A DNA stretch of 64,000 nt from Nocardia cyriacigeorgica (GTDB taxonomy: Bacteria; Actinomycetota; Actinomycetes; Mycobacteriales; Mycobacteriaceae), in assembly GCF_005863245.1 (NCBI RefSeq), contig NZ_VBUT01000007.1, forward strand, positions 310,001-374,000, given 5' to 3'. The translations under genes and the position numbers were made by a program. Shown one piece after another: positions 26,744 to 34,141 of this stretch. Each line of letters starts with the position of its first letter. Positions within the stretch are counted from its first letter, which is position 1. Under the pieces are notes generated by a model. That model was not told the origin of the DNA. It ran no database searches and worked only from the letters and a program-made list of their open reading frames with translations.

Positions 26744-27394
26744 CTGGACACGCTGTGGACTTTCGTCGTGAACCGGCGCCACCAACTGCTCACCGACTCC
26801 TATCTGCACGTGTCGGCGGTGGTCCAATCGGTGGTACTCGGCGCGTTGGTCGCCGTTGCCATCGGCGTGCTGGTCTACCGCAGTCCGCTCGGCTCCTCGG
26901 TGGCGACCGCCGCGGCGAGCACCATCCTGACCATTCCGTCATTCGCCCTGCTGGGCTTGCTGATTCCGCTGCTCGGGCTCGGCGTCGCACCCACCATCAC
27001 CGCGATGGTGCTGTACGCGCTGCTGCCGATCCTGCGCAACACCATCGTCGGGCTCGCGGCGGTCGATCCGGCGATCACCGACGCGGCGCGCGGCGTGGGG
27101 ATGAACCGGCTGCGGGTGCTGGCGCGCATCGAACTTCCGCTGGCCTGGCCCGCGATCCTGACCGGTATCCGGGTCAGCACCCAGATGCTGATGGGCATCC
27201 TCGCCATCGCCGCCTACGCCAAGGGGCCCGGCCTCGGCAACCTGATCCTGACCGGCCTCACCAGGCTCGGCACCCCGAATGCCGTGCCGCAGGCCCTGAC
27301 CGGCACCGTGCTCATCGTCGTGCTGGCGCTCACGCTGGACGAACTGCTGCTGCTCCTGGGCCGAATCACCACGTCGAAAGGGATCCGTGTCTGA
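26744..27394 (+). CDS. Osmoprotectant ABC transporter permease (OpuBB type)
   Basis: A 216-aa permease with about six membrane helices and the EAA-like loop ITDAARGVGMNRLRVLARIELPLAWP. It forms half of the membrane pore for glycine betaine, choline or carnitine uptake. The first standard start codon is GTG 26768, but homologues begin M-x-T-L-W-x-F-V. Here a CTG at 26744 opens exactly that sequence (DTLWTFVVNRRHQLL), with GGGGAGG eight bases upstream. I therefore use CTG 26744 as the likely start. The end overlaps the ATPase gene by 8 bp. Confidence 0.85.
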   Translation: MDTLWTFVVNRRHQLLTDSYLHVSAVVQSVVLGALVAVAIGVLVYRSPLGSSVATAAASTILTIPSFALLGLLIPLLGLGVAPTITAMVLYALLPILRNTIVGLAAVDPAITDAARGVGMNRLRVLARIELPLAWPAILTGIRVSTQMLMGILAIAAYAKGPGLGNLILTGLTRLGTPNAVPQALTGTVLIVVLALTLDELLLLLGRITTSKGIRV

Positions 27395-28718
27395 TTCCGA
27401 ATCCGTGTCCGGCGTCGAGATCGTCCTCGACTCGGTCACCAAACGCTATGGCGACCAGCGGCAACCGGCGGTCGACAATGTCAGCCTGACGATTCCGGCC
27501 GGCGAGATCGTGGTGCTGGTCGGGCCGTCGGGCTGCGGCAAGACCACCACCATGCGGATGATCAACCGGTTGATCGAACCGACGTCGGGCACCATCACCA
27601 TCGGCGGCAAGGACGCGCTGTCGATCGACCCCGACGAGTTGCGCCGCGGCATCGGCTATTCCATCCAGCAGGCCGGACTCTTCCCGCATATGACCGTCGC
27701 CAAGAACGTCGCGACGGTGCCGGGCCTGATCGGCTGGGACCGCAAACGGATCGCGGCCCGCACCGACGAGATGCTCGAGCTGGTCGGCCTCGATCCCGGC
27801 ACCTACCGGCACCGGTATCCGCGCCAGCTCTCCGGTGGCCAGCAGCAGCGCGTCGGCGTCGCGCGGGCGCTGGCGGCGGACCCGCCGGTGCTGCTGATGG
27901 ACGAGCCGTTCGGCGCCGTCGACCCGATCACCCGCGGGCTGCTCCAAGACGAACTGATGCGGTTGCAGGCCGAGCTGCGCAAGACCATCGTGTTCGTCAC
28001 CCACGATTTCAACGAGGCCGTGAAACTCGGCGATCGAATCGCGGTGCTGGGCAATCAGTCCCGCATCCTCCAGTACGACACTCCGGCCGCGATCCTGGCC
28101 GATCCGGCCGATGAGACCGTCGCCGGGTTCGTCGGCGCCGATGCTTCGCTCAAGCAGCTCACTTTGACGCGCGTCCGCGATGTGGAGCTGGGGACCTGTC
28201 CGACCGCGCAGGAGGACGACCCGGTCGACCGACTGCGGCAGCAGCTGGACGGCCTCGACTGGCCCTGGGCCCTGATCCTCGACAGCAGGCAGCGACCACT
28301 GCGCTGGATCTCGGCACCGCAACTCGCACACGCCGATTCGCTGGCCGATGCGGGAAGCCCGGTGGGCGAACTGGTTTCGATGCAATCGACGTTGCAAGAC
28401 GCGTTGGAGGCATTGCTGGCCGAGAGCACCGCGACGGCGGTGGTCACCGGGCGACGCGGGGAATACACCGGCCTGATCACCATCGACACGCTCGTCGGGC
28501 ACCTCGCGCAGTTGCGCACCGAACATGCCGGGGCTTCAGGCGTTGCCGGTTCCCGTGGGCCCGCACCGACCGACGGCGGGGGCTCGAGCGGACCGGCGGC
28601 GGTCACCGCGGAAAGTCCAGGAACGCGGCCGAGGGGCGGCGGGCCCGGATCGCCCGACGCGGGCGAGCCCGCATCGACGGCCGACGAGGCGGGCGCGGCC
28701 GGCCAGGGCGGTGGCTGA
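27387..28718 (+). CDS. Osmoprotectant ABC transporter ATP-binding protein with CBS domains
   Basis: A 443-aa ATPase of the OpuCA/ProV (QAT) group. Walker A is GPSGCGKTT, the signature is LSGGQQQR, and Walker B is VLLMDEPFGAVD, followed by the switch His in VTHDFNE. After residue 240 there is a pair of CBS-type segments (WALILDSRQRPLRWIS, then STLQDALEALLAESTATAVVT), which in OpuA sense ionic strength. The C-terminal 65 residues are a low-complexity Gly/Pro/Ala tail. GTG 27387 is the start, overlapping the upstream permease. Confidence 0.92.
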   Translation: MSDSESVSGVEIVLDSVTKRYGDQRQPAVDNVSLTIPAGEIVVLVGPSGCGKTTTMRMINRLIEPTSGTITIGGKDALSIDPDELRRGIGYSIQQAGLFPHMTVAKNVATVPGLIGWDRKRIAARTDEMLELVGLDPGTYRHRYPRQLSGGQQQRVGVARALAADPPVLLMDEPFGAVDPITRGLLQDELMRLQAELRKTIVFVTHDFNEAVKLGDRIAVLGNQSRILQYDTPAAILADPADETVAGFVGADASLKQLTLTRVRDVELGTCPTAQEDDPVDRLRQQLDGLDWPWALILDSRQRPLRWISAPQLAHADSLADAGSPVGELVSMQSTLQDALEALLAESTATAVVTGRRGEYTGLITIDTLVGHLAQLRTEHAGASGVAGSRGPAPTDGGGSSGPAAVTAESPGTRPRGGGPGSPDAGEPASTADEAGAAGQGGG

Positions 28719-28785
28719 TGACGGACTTCTGCCGCGCGCCGGCGTGCTATCGCCTTGCTGCTGTAGGGCTTCGGAAGGCGGCCCC

Positions 28786-29562
28786 ATGACCGCGACGACC
28801 ACAGCCCGCGCCACCTCTCCCGCCGCCGAACGCCGCGCCGAACGGCTACGCCTGCTGGTCCAGCCCGCGCTCGTGCTGATCCTGGCCGCCGGAGTGCTGA
28901 TCTGGGCGTTCGATCGCGACCTCACGGTGACGCAGCAGGCGAGCTTGAACGCGTCCAATATCGCGAAGGTGACCTGGCAGCATGTGCTGATCACGGTGAC
29001 CGTGGTGCTCATCGTGGTCGCGCTGGCGGTGCCGCTCGGGACGTTGCTGTCGCGGCCGCGGTATCGCAGGCTCGCGCCGTTGTTCGTCGGCATCGCCAAT
29101 ATCGGGGCCGCCGCACCCGCCATCGGCCTGATCGTGCTGTTCTATCTGGTCACCGAGACCACCGGCTTCTGGATCGGGGTCGCGCCGATCGCCTTCTATT
29201 CGCTGCTTCCGGTGCTGCGCAATACGATTCTCGGCTATCAGCAGGTGGATCCGATGCTCATCGACGCCGGTCGCGGGCAGGGCATGTCGACGTCGACGGT
29301 GTTGCGGCGCATCGAGTTCCCGCTCGCGGTGCCCTACATCCTGGCTGGACTGCGCACCTCGCTGGTGCTCGCGGTGGGCACGGCCACGCTGTCGTTCCTG
29401 GTCAGTGCGGGCGGGCTCGGCATCCTCATCGACACCGGATACAAACTGCGCGACAACGTCACCCTCGTCGTCGGCGCGGTGCTCGCGGTCGCCTTGGCGC
29501 TGCTGGTCGATTGGCTCGGGGCGCTGGCCGAAGAGTTCCTCGGGCCTCGGGGGTTGTCATGA
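28786..29562 (+). CDS. Osmoprotectant ABC transporter permease (second subunit)
   Basis: A 258-aa permease with six membrane helices, distinct from but homologous to the first one. The EAA loop is MLIDAGRGQGMSTSTVLRRIEFPLAVPYI. ATG 28786 starts 67 bp after the ATPase gene. It ends with an ATGA overlap onto the substrate-binding lipoprotein, so the order permease-ATPase-permease-binding protein forms one operon. Heteromeric permease pairs are normal for OpuB/OpuC systems. Confidence 0.9.
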   Translation: MTATTTARATSPAAERRAERLRLLVQPALVLILAAGVLIWAFDRDLTVTQQASLNASNIAKVTWQHVLITVTVVLIVVALAVPLGTLLSRPRYRRLAPLFVGIANIGAAAPAIGLIVLFYLVTETTGFWIGVAPIAFYSLLPVLRNTILGYQQVDPMLIDAGRGQGMSTSTVLRRIEFPLAVPYILAGLRTSLVLAVGTATLSFLVSAGGLGILIDTGYKLRDNVTLVVGAVLAVALALLVDWLGALAEEFLGPRGLS

Positions 29563-30602
29563 ACTCGGCCCGCAGGTGGCGGCAGATTCGCGAGCGGCAC
29601 GGCCCATCGCCGCGGCTGCGATCCCGCAGCCTCCGAAGCAGAGTAATCCTGCTGACGCTCGCGGGGTTGCTGCTGCTCACCGGCTGTGGATTGGAGGCCG
29701 GCAGCGCCGTCCCGCTGCGGGTGGGACCCGGCAGTATTCAACCGGTTCCCGAGCTGGCGGGCGTGCCGATCACGGTGGGCTCCAAGGATTTCACCGAGCA
29801 GAACATTCTCGGCTACATCATCGAATTCGCCATGGTTGCCGCCGGCGCCGATGTGCGCGATCTGACCAATATCCAGGGCTCCAACAGTTTGCGCGACGCC
29901 CAACTGCACGGCCAGATCGATATCGCCTACGACTACACCGGCACCGGCTGGATGAACTACCTCGGCAACGAGACCCCCGTACCGGACGAGCGCGGCCAAT
30001 TCGAGGCCGTCCGCGACGCCGACCTGGCCGCCCACGATATGGTCTGGGCCGCCATGGCGCCGATGAACAACACCTATGCCCTGGTCACCAATGCCGCCAC
30101 CGCCGCCGAAACGGGCGTTCGCACCTTGTCCGACTATGCCCGCCTGATCGCCACCGATCCAGACCGAGCCGCCACCTGCGTAGGCACCGAATTCAATGTC
30201 CGCCGCGACGGATTCCCCGGCATGGCAGCCAAATACGGCATCGACGAAGGCGCCGTGCAGAAACGCCTCGTGCAGGACGCCTTGGTCTACACCTCCGTCG
30301 CCGACGGCCGTCAATGCAGCTTCGGCTCCGTCGCCGCCACCGACGGCCGCATCCCCTCCCTCGGCCTCCTCCTGCTCGAAGACGACCGGCGCTTCTTCCC
30401 GAAATACAACGCCGCCCTCGTCATGCGCCGCGATTTCGCCGAAGCCCATCCCCAGGTCATCACCGTCATGGAGCCCATATCGGCGTTGCTCACCAACGAA
30501 ACCATCACCGAACTAAACCGGCAGGTGGATGTCGACGGCCGTGAGCCGTCCGAAGTCGCGCGCGACTGGCTGGTGAGCGAAGGGTTCGTCACCGAGGGGT
30601 GA
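29559..30602 (+). CDS. Osmoprotectant-binding lipoprotein (OpuCC/OsmF type)
   Basis: A 347-aa substrate-binding lipoprotein. After a basic n-region the signal ends in the lipobox LLTGC. The mature protein begins its fold at ITVGSKDFTEQNILG, a hallmark of the OpuAC/QAT family, followed by IDIAYDYTGTGWMNYLG. It captures betaine- or choline-like solutes outside the membrane and passes them to the two permeases. ATG 29559 overlaps the preceding stop. Confidence 0.92.
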   Translation: MNSARRWRQIRERHGPSPRLRSRSLRSRVILLTLAGLLLLTGCGLEAGSAVPLRVGPGSIQPVPELAGVPITVGSKDFTEQNILGYIIEFAMVAAGADVRDLTNIQGSNSLRDAQLHGQIDIAYDYTGTGWMNYLGNETPVPDERGQFEAVRDADLAAHDMVWAAMAPMNNTYALVTNAATAAETGVRTLSDYARLIATDPDRAATCVGTEFNVRRDGFPGMAAKYGIDEGAVQKRLVQDALVYTSVADGRQCSFGSVAATDGRIPSLGLLLLEDDRRFFPKYNAALVMRRDFAEAHPQVITVMEPISALLTNETITELNRQVDVDGREPSEVARDWLVSEGFVTEG

Positions 30603-30662
30603 GGGCCTGCCCTCACGGCGTCCCGCGAGCGGTTCTCGCTCCGACCCGCCATACGCGCTGGA

Positions 30663-31130
30663 TCATTCCGGGTGAGCGCCGGGAGTGCCTCGGTTCGGCA
30701 TCGCGGCGACGAAACGGGTGAGTAGGTCGGCGAATCGGGCTCGGTCGGTTTCGGTCCAGTCGTGCATCGCGGAGGCGAAGGCGTCGATGCGGCGCTGGTG
30801 GGCGGACCGGAGGACGGCCCGGCCCGCAGGGGTTACCGCCAGCAGGGAACGGCGCCCGTCGGATTGGTCGGCGATGCGTTCGAGGTAGCCGGCGTCGACG
30901 GCAGCGGCCACGAGCCTGCTCGCACGAGGGCGGTCCACGGCGAGGGCTTCGGCGACGGTCGAGACGGTGGGGTCGGTCGTGGCGCCGACCACGTCGAGGA
31001 CATCGAAGGCCTGACCGGCGGGCTCGCCCTCGGGCGCCAGGGCGCGACGGGTCTGGCGGCGACGGATCTCCACCATGGCGCGTTCGACTCGCTCGACGTC
31101 GTTCATAGCAGGAATGGTAGCGCTGGACAT
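30663..31130 (-). CDS. MarR-family regulator
   Basis: A 155-aa winged-helix protein: VSTVAEALAVDRPRASRLVAAAVDAGYLERI is the HTH, and the wing is DQSDGRRSLLAVTPAG. It is divergent from the chimeric lipoprotein/MarR gene. Two starts are possible: ATG 31130, whose codon lies within the palindromic operator, or ATG 31106 (MNDVERVERAM). The second keeps the operator upstream. The ligand and target genes are unknown. Confidence 0.85.
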   Translation of the reverse strand: MSSATIPAMNDVERVERAMVEIRRRQTRRALAPEGEPAGQAFDVLDVVGATTDPTVSTVAEALAVDRPRASRLVAAAVDAGYLERIADQSDGRRSLLAVTPAGRAVLRSAHQRRIDAFASAMHDWTETDRARFADLLTRFVAAMPNRGTPGAHPE

Positions 31131-31153
31131 CTAGTTGTAATATGACAACTAGA
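31130..31153. promoter_or_regulatory. Palindromic operator between divergent genes
   Basis: TCTAGTTGT, six bases, ACAACTAGA: a perfect 9-bp inverted repeat in an AT-rich island at the midpoint between the MarR gene and the rightward gene. It is probably the MarR autoregulatory site, covering both promoters. Confidence 0.75.
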
Positions 31154-31177
31154 TTGCCGGACCTCGGAAGGAACCCC

Positions 31178-32077
31178 ATGCGCCACTTGCTCTGCGCTCT
31201 CGCAGTACTCGCCGTCACCGCCTGCTCAGCGCCGTCCCCGGCATCGGGCCCGGCCACGGGTACTCCGCCGTCCTCCGGCACGGATTCGGGCGCCGGCCCC
31301 CGCTCGGGCTCGGGCTCGGGCTCAGCGTCGGAGTCCGGCGCCGGCACCGACTCCGGCCCCGGCCCCGGACCCGACTCCAGCCTCGACCCCGACCCCGGCC
31401 CCGGCCCCGGACCGGCCGCGAGTTCGGGCTCCGACTCGACGCCGGGCTCTGGTCCAGACCCACGGCCGGACTCGAGCGGAGGTCCGGGCTCAGGCGCAGA
31501 CTCGGATTCCGACTCGGACTCGGGCACGGGCTCGGACTCCGGCTCGGGCGCTGGCTCCAGTTCCGGCGCGGGCTCCAGTTCCGGCGCGGGCTCGGGCTCG
31601 GGCTCCAGTTCCGGCGCGGGCTCGGGCTCGGGCTCCAGTTCGGGCTCGGGCTCGGGCTCGGGCTCGGATCAGGACCGCATGATCGGCTACCGGCTCAAAC
31701 GCCTCGATCAGCTGATCGAGACCACCTTCGACCGGCTGCTGGGCGATGCCGCAATGAACCGACGGGAGTGGCAGACGCTCAACACAATGAGCCGCGGCCC
31801 GGTCGACGAAGCCCAGCTCATTGATGCGCTGCGTCCGTTTTGGGAAGGCAACGGCGAGAACGTCTCCGACGTGATTGCCGGGTTGGTAGCTCGCGGCTGG
31901 ATCCACCGCGACGCCGACGGCCGGTACGCACTGACACCGGCCGGCCAGTCGGCTCACACAGCCGCCATGGCCGAGGTCTCCGGCCTGCGCGAGCGGATGA
32001 CCGTTGGCATCAGTGCGGAGGAGTTCGCCCAGATGATGGACGTCCTGCGGCGCATGACCGTCAACCTGGAACACTGA
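31178..32077 (+). CDS. Lipoprotein signal/Ser-Gly repeat/MarR-type winged-helix chimera
   Basis: A 299-aa frame in three parts. Residues 1-16 are a lipoprotein signal ending in the lipobox VTAC. Residues about 20-166 are low-complexity Ser/Gly/Asp/Pro with repeated GSGSGS and SSSGAGSG units. Residues 168-299 are a MarR-family winged-helix domain (RREWQTLN, then LVARGWIHRDADGRYALTPAGQ). A DNA-binding domain behind an export signal makes no obvious sense. ATG 31178 has GGAAGGA upstream, but ATG 31679 at the MarR boundary also has AGGA five bases before it, so the regulator may be made separately. A deletion fusion of two genes is possible. Confidence 0.65.
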   Translation: MRHLLCALAVLAVTACSAPSPASGPATGTPPSSGTDSGAGPRSGSGSGSASESGAGTDSGPGPGPDSSLDPDPGPGPGPAASSGSDSTPGSGPDPRPDSSGGPGSGADSDSDSDSGTGSDSGSGAGSSSGAGSSSGAGSGSGSSSGAGSGSGSSSGSGSGSGSDQDRMIGYRLKRLDQLIETTFDRLLGDAAMNRREWQTLNTMSRGPVDEAQLIDALRPFWEGNGENVSDVIAGLVARGWIHRDADGRYALTPAGQSAHTAAMAEVSGLRERMTVGISAEEFAQMMDVLRRMTVNLEH

Positions 32078-32158
32078 AATCGAATCGCCCCCGGTTTCTC
32101 CACCAACGACAAGGTCCGCCCACACAGCCCTTCTCGATCGAAGAGAAACCCTGAGCAC

Positions 32159-32191
32159 CCTGGGTCCTGTTGCACTTCAACAGGACCCAGG
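32159..32191 (+). terminator. Intrinsic terminator
   Basis: A perfect 14-bp stem, CCTGGGTCCTGTTG and CAACAGGACCCAGG, with a 5-nt loop, 82 bp after the stop of the chimeric gene. Not followed by a T-run. Confidence 0.85.
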
Positions 32192-32255
32192 ACGCAGCAC
32201 CCCGGTTCTCATGAATCGGCCCACGGCCTCTACCTCCTTCCTCTCGGAATGCTCA

Positions 32256-32320
32256 TCGCATAGGTTGTGGCGTTTTCAGGGGGCCATAGCCTGTGCGAAG
32301 TGCTCAGAACCTGTGCGAGA
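32256..32320. repeat. Dispersed 65-bp intergenic repeat, copy 1
   Basis: This 65-bp stretch is about 82% identical, without gaps, to 48616-48680. It contains an imperfect inverted repeat (TCGCATAGGTTGTGG against CCATAGCCTGTGCGA) and a second CTGTGCGA motif. It lies between convergent genes and ends 4 bp before the FBP-gene stop codon. Confidence 0.8.
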
Positions 32321-32323
32321 ACC

Positions 32324-32812
32324 TCAGCTGTAGAGCCGTCCGATGAACGCGGTCAGGTTCTCGCGGACGCGGTGGATCTTTTCCTCGAGGGTGAGGTCCT
32401 CGCGGTAGCGGCTGCCCATCGCGGGGCGCTTCTTGCCGCGCGCGTAGAGCGAACACGCCAGGTCGGTGCACATGTAGGTGCCGACCGAATTGCCGCGGCG
32501 GCCGGATTCGCCCGCCTTGTGCGCGGTCAGCAGCGACACACCACCGCCGGTGTGCGTGGTGAGGCAGATCGTGCACATCTGCGCGCGGCCCGAACCGCCG
32601 GTTTCGTAGCGGAACGCGACGCCGACGAGTCGATCGTCACCCGGGGCGACGAGATAGCAGCGGCCGGGGAACGACGGATCGCTCCAGCCGAGGAAATCCA
32701 GGTCCTCCCATGGGCGTTGGTCCAGGTCGCGCGGGACCGGTAATCGCTTGGCGTCTCCTTTGGAGCAGTTGATGAACGACGACCTGATGTCGCGTTCGGT
32801 GACGGGTTGCAC
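32324..32812 (-). CDS. FBP-domain (treble-clef zinc finger) protein
   Basis: A 162-aa protein matching the C-terminal domain of fibronectin-binding/EF-G-binding protein (FusB/FBP type). The zinc ligands are C-x-x-C in MCTICLTTH and the second pair in CTDLACSLY; SSFINCSKGDAKRL is the N-terminal family block. Related proteins bind EF-G and can give fusidic acid tolerance, but the lone C-terminal domain here is untested. GTG 32812 is selected since AAGGGAGC lies just upstream; the frame stays open to 32905 without homology. Confidence 0.85.
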   Translation of the reverse strand: MQPVTERDIRSSFINCSKGDAKRLPVPRDLDQRPWEDLDFLGWSDPSFPGRCYLVAPGDDRLVGVAFRYETGGSGRAQMCTICLTTHTGGGVSLLTAHKAGESGRRGNSVGTYMCTDLACSLYARGKKRPAMGSRYREDLTLEEKIHRVRENLTAFIGRLYS

Positions 32813-33283
32813 GGTGGTGCTCCCTTCGGGTCGTTGATGGACAAACCGAAGGGACGTTAGGGGACCGCGCTGGGACGGACAACCGATTTTCACACCGGGC
32901 AGCACCAGTCCGCGCGGTCAACGGTCGACGCCGCGGGGGCCGGTGCGGGCTTGGGCTCGGGGCCGGAGCGGGCTACGGGGCAGGTCACTCCGGTCATCCG
33001 GATGCGCCGGTCCGCGTGGGTCACCCGGCTACACCACCCCGGCCCGGTCACCCGATCGCGACCCGCTGCGGTTACTCGGTCACACCTGCGTTGGTTACTC
33101 GGTCGCACCCGCGCCGGGTCACACGGCCGGACCAGTCCGCGCGGGTCACCGCCTGGACCGAAGCTCGGCGACTATTCGTCGCGAGCGGCAACCGAGTCCG
33201 CGAGCCACGCGAAATCGCCGGGACCAGGCACTGCGCTGGCTACACTCGAGCGGCACGGGTATCCACTGATGAGGCGGTAGCTC
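32813..33283. repeat. Gap with degenerate GGTCAC/GGTTACTCGG repeats
   Basis: 471 bp without a credible gene. Between about 32980 and 33160 there are short imperfect direct repeats, best seen in GGTTACTCGGTC at 33070 and 33093 and several GGGTCACxCGG blocks, spaced about 22-24 bp. The reading frames here have no family resemblance. The promoter of the rightward lipoprotein must lie in its right-hand part. Confidence 0.45.
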
Positions 33284-34042
33284 ATGGCGTTCGCGAGGTC
33301 GATATCGGTGTTCGGCGCAGTGCTCGCGCTGACGCTTGCCGGCTGCGGTTCGTCCGACGACGACACCGGCCCCGTCGCCCAGTTGTCCACCACCACCCAG
33401 GCCGGTCCGGCGGCCGAGGACCCACCCGCGAACCCGAGCCCGTCGCCGTCCACAACCGCCACCGAGGTGGCCGAGTCCACCGAGGTCGTCGCGCTCACCG
33501 CCGTCGACGCCGAGGGCCGGCCCACCGACGGGTTCACCATCACCGATCCGGACCCCTACGGCACTCTCAACTGCCGCAACGCCGCACCCAGCCACTCCGC
33601 GACCACCGCGGGCATCTATCACTGCGGCGCCTCCGCCGACGCCGCCGACGTCTGCTGGCCGACGCCGTCGCGCATCGAACTGCTGTGCGCCAACGATCCG
33701 TGGAAACGCGAGCTGCGCCGCTACAGCGTTGATCCGCCGCTCGAACCCATCGCCGCCACCGAGTCCCCCGAGCCGTGGGCGCTCGAACTCGCCGACGGAC
33801 GCCAGTGCCGGATCCGGGTGGGCGGGGCCTGGGGCGGCCGGTCCGACGGCATGGTCGGGGCGTATTCGTGCACCGGCGGTTCCGAGGTCGTGCTCCAGGC
33901 CGCGGACGCGCGCACCGCGATCGATAAGTCGTCGGATACCTGGCAGGTGGCGATGGGTGAGCTCGGCGCGGGCGAACCCGATTTCCCGCCGCCCACCATG
34001 GTGGATGTGCGCACCGCCTATTTCGCCGCCGCCGCAAACTGA
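33284..34042 (+). CDS. Secreted lipoprotein of unknown function
   Basis: A 252-aa lipoprotein: short basic n-region, hydrophobic core and lipobox TLAGC at residues 17-21, followed by a Thr/Pro/Ser-rich linker. The mature domain has seven cysteines spread over about 120 residues (NCRNAAP, YHCGAS, VCWPTP, LLCAND, QCRIRV, YSCTGG), which suggests a disulfide-stabilised fold outside the cell. No enzyme motif is visible. The stop is followed 99 bp later by the mycolyltransferase-like gene on the same strand. Confidence 0.75.
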   Translation: MAFARSISVFGAVLALTLAGCGSSDDDTGPVAQLSTTTQAGPAAEDPPANPSPSPSTTATEVAESTEVVALTAVDAEGRPTDGFTITDPDPYGTLNCRNAAPSHSATTAGIYHCGASADAADVCWPTPSRIELLCANDPWKRELRRYSVDPPLEPIAATESPEPWALELADGRQCRIRVGGAWGGRSDGMVGAYSCTGGSEVVLQAADARTAIDKSSDTWQVAMGELGAGEPDFPPPTMVDVRTAYFAAAAN

Positions 34043-34141
34043 GCCGATCTCGCTGCGTCGAAGTGCGCGGGTTGGGTAACGTCGCCACTCAGCAACGAAC
34101 GAGCACCACGGATGCACCGACCACGAACAGGCGGGATATCA

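Noticed and set aside
24647..26827. Extended 726-codon frame for the MFS exporter
   Set aside because: The extra 246 codons are antisense to the MarR gene and cross the operator. The exporter begins at 26089.
30613..31527. Leftward frame rich in Glu/Ser/Pro opposite the Ser/Gly repeat region
   Set aside because: Its composition is the complement of the repeat DNA, and it overlaps the real MarR gene in another frame.
32940..33270. Small frames in the gap before the Cys-rich lipoprotein
   Set aside because: Repetitive Thr/Arg/Gly peptides from the DNA repeats, with no ribosome site or family resemblance.
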